Positions 59,966 to 60,304 of a stretch of 60,304 nt of DNA are shown here, one piece after another. The notes below the pieces were generated by a model, which saw only the letters and a program-made list of their open reading frames with translations, was not told where the DNA came from and did no database searches. The DNA comes from Chloroflexota bacterium (GTDB taxonomy: Bacteria > Chloroflexota > UBA6077 > FW602-bin22). The translations under genes were made by a program, and so were the position numbers. The stretch is from the NCBI GenBank assembly GCA_016875715.1, contig VGOZ01000007.1, forward strand, positions 1-60,304, in the 5' to 3' direction. How positions within the stretch are numbered: the first letter of the stretch is position 1; each line of letters starts with the position of its first letter.

Positions 59966-60304
59966 ATGAAAAACACGTTGACCTGGTATGGCCTAAGGAA
60001 CGTGGAGATCGCCGCATCGGTCGAAGAGTTCCGAACCGAGACGCTACGGCTTCTCGTACGCATCACCGCGGCGGGGTACGTCGCGTGGCACCTTGCCGCT
60101 GCGGTGCTCTCCCCACCTGAGCGTGGACCGATCTACTGGGCCTTGTTCCCGATCGTCGTCCTGGGCCTGGCGGGCACGCACTGGCTACAAACCCGCGGCT
60201 CGTTGTTTGCAGCAGGTTGGTTCATCGCGTCTGGCGTCTGTTCGGTGGCGGCCGCGGCTTGGTTGCTCCAGTCGGCTGCTCCGCTGCTGCTGGTTTACCC
60301 ACTC
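59966..60304 (+). CDS. N-terminal part of a membrane protein, cut by window end
   Basis: ATG 59966 with GGGAG 4 nt upstream; open to the last base (113 codons). An N-terminal soluble head (FRTETLRLLVRITAAGYVAW), then three or four hydrophobic helices including IYWALFPIVVLGLAGTHWLQ and LFAAGWFIASGVCSVAAAAW. This looks like the membrane module of a sensor kinase or a transporter, but the diagnostic part is outside the window. Confidence 0.6.
   Translation, partial: MKNTLTWYGLRNVEIAASVEEFRTETLRLLVRITAAGYVAWHLAAAVLSPPERGPIYWALFPIVVLGLAGTHWLQTRGSLFAAGWFIASGVCSVAAAAWLLQSAAPLLLVYPL

Noticed and set aside
59619..60017. 132-residue minus-strand ORF at the right end
   Set aside because: It overlaps the plus-strand membrane gene start and the 23-bp repeats, and has a Ser/Arg-rich shadow composition.
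1..60304. CRISPR arrays, rRNA genes, insertion sequences
   Set aside because: No regularly spaced repeats of CRISPR type, no rRNA-like stretches, and no transposase or terminal inverted repeats were seen.

Overview
The window is a gene-dense, high-GC bacterial chromosome segment with one damaged accessory island. It probably comes from a Chloroflexota-like organism. The clues are secreted lipoproteins with Thr/Pro-rich linkers, a VanW/PASTA protein, an actinobacterial/Thermus-style MutY with a winged-helix tail, and a b6f-like cytochrome bc complex split into two cytochrome b proteins. The phylum is an inference; there is no rRNA here to prove it. Four tRNA genes are present: Ala-CGC, Ser-TGA, Ser-GCT and Arg-GCG.

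Layout. 1-12 kb: an FtsH-like membrane AAA protease cut by the left edge, tRNA-Ala, a DedA-like protein, a VOC protein, a Gfo/Idh oxidoreductase, a NadD-like adenylyltransferase, a membrane-fusion protein, MutY, Ndk, an archaeal-type phosphoglycerate mutase, DUF2085, an SDR and VanW. 12-21 kb: pantothenate and CoA synthesis (panB, panC, coaBC, coaX) interleaved with manC, prs, a SelA-like PLP enzyme, an RlpA/LysM protein and an MFS transporter. 21-27 kb: a NarL-type two-component system divergent from a cytochrome bc operon (b6, subunit IV, Rieske, di-heme c, and a 38-residue one-helix protein). 27-33 kb: an ABC-F, thiE, thiL, thiD, ROK kinase and DapA-like operon. 33-44 kb: a PH-like protein split by TAG, an HD-GYP protein, purA, metH, lysS, serS, an Excalibur lipoprotein and tRNA-Ser. 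44-47 kb: wreckage of a type I restriction-modification locus around an intact DUF4268 gene. 47-60 kb: an MFS transporter, a broken aldo/keto reductase, OsmC, DUF3604, a beta-lactamase-fold hydrolase, NAD kinase, a sugar isomerase, an RlmA-like methyltransferase, a 2H-type protein, DUF192, MsrB, tRNA-Arg, an autoregulated HTH gene, and the start of a membrane protein.

The most distinctive signal is regulatory. Many transcription-unit heads carry a -10-like hexamer (TANNNT) ending 6-10 nt before the start codon, with no Shine-Dalgarno. That geometry predicts leaderless mRNAs. Two genes lacking any ribosome site (the beta-lactamase-like gene and nadK) instead have a 9- or 8-codon micro-ORF at the leaderless position, whose stop overlaps the main start as GTGA or ATGA. 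This suggests leaderless entry followed by coupled reinitiation. Two divergent pairs share nearly superimposed opposite -10 boxes. Convergent genes often overlap at their 3' ends.

The main system-level candidates are the leaderless/micro-ORF architecture, the 38-residue membrane protein in the bc operon, and the operator-promoter of the HTH gene next to tRNA-Arg.
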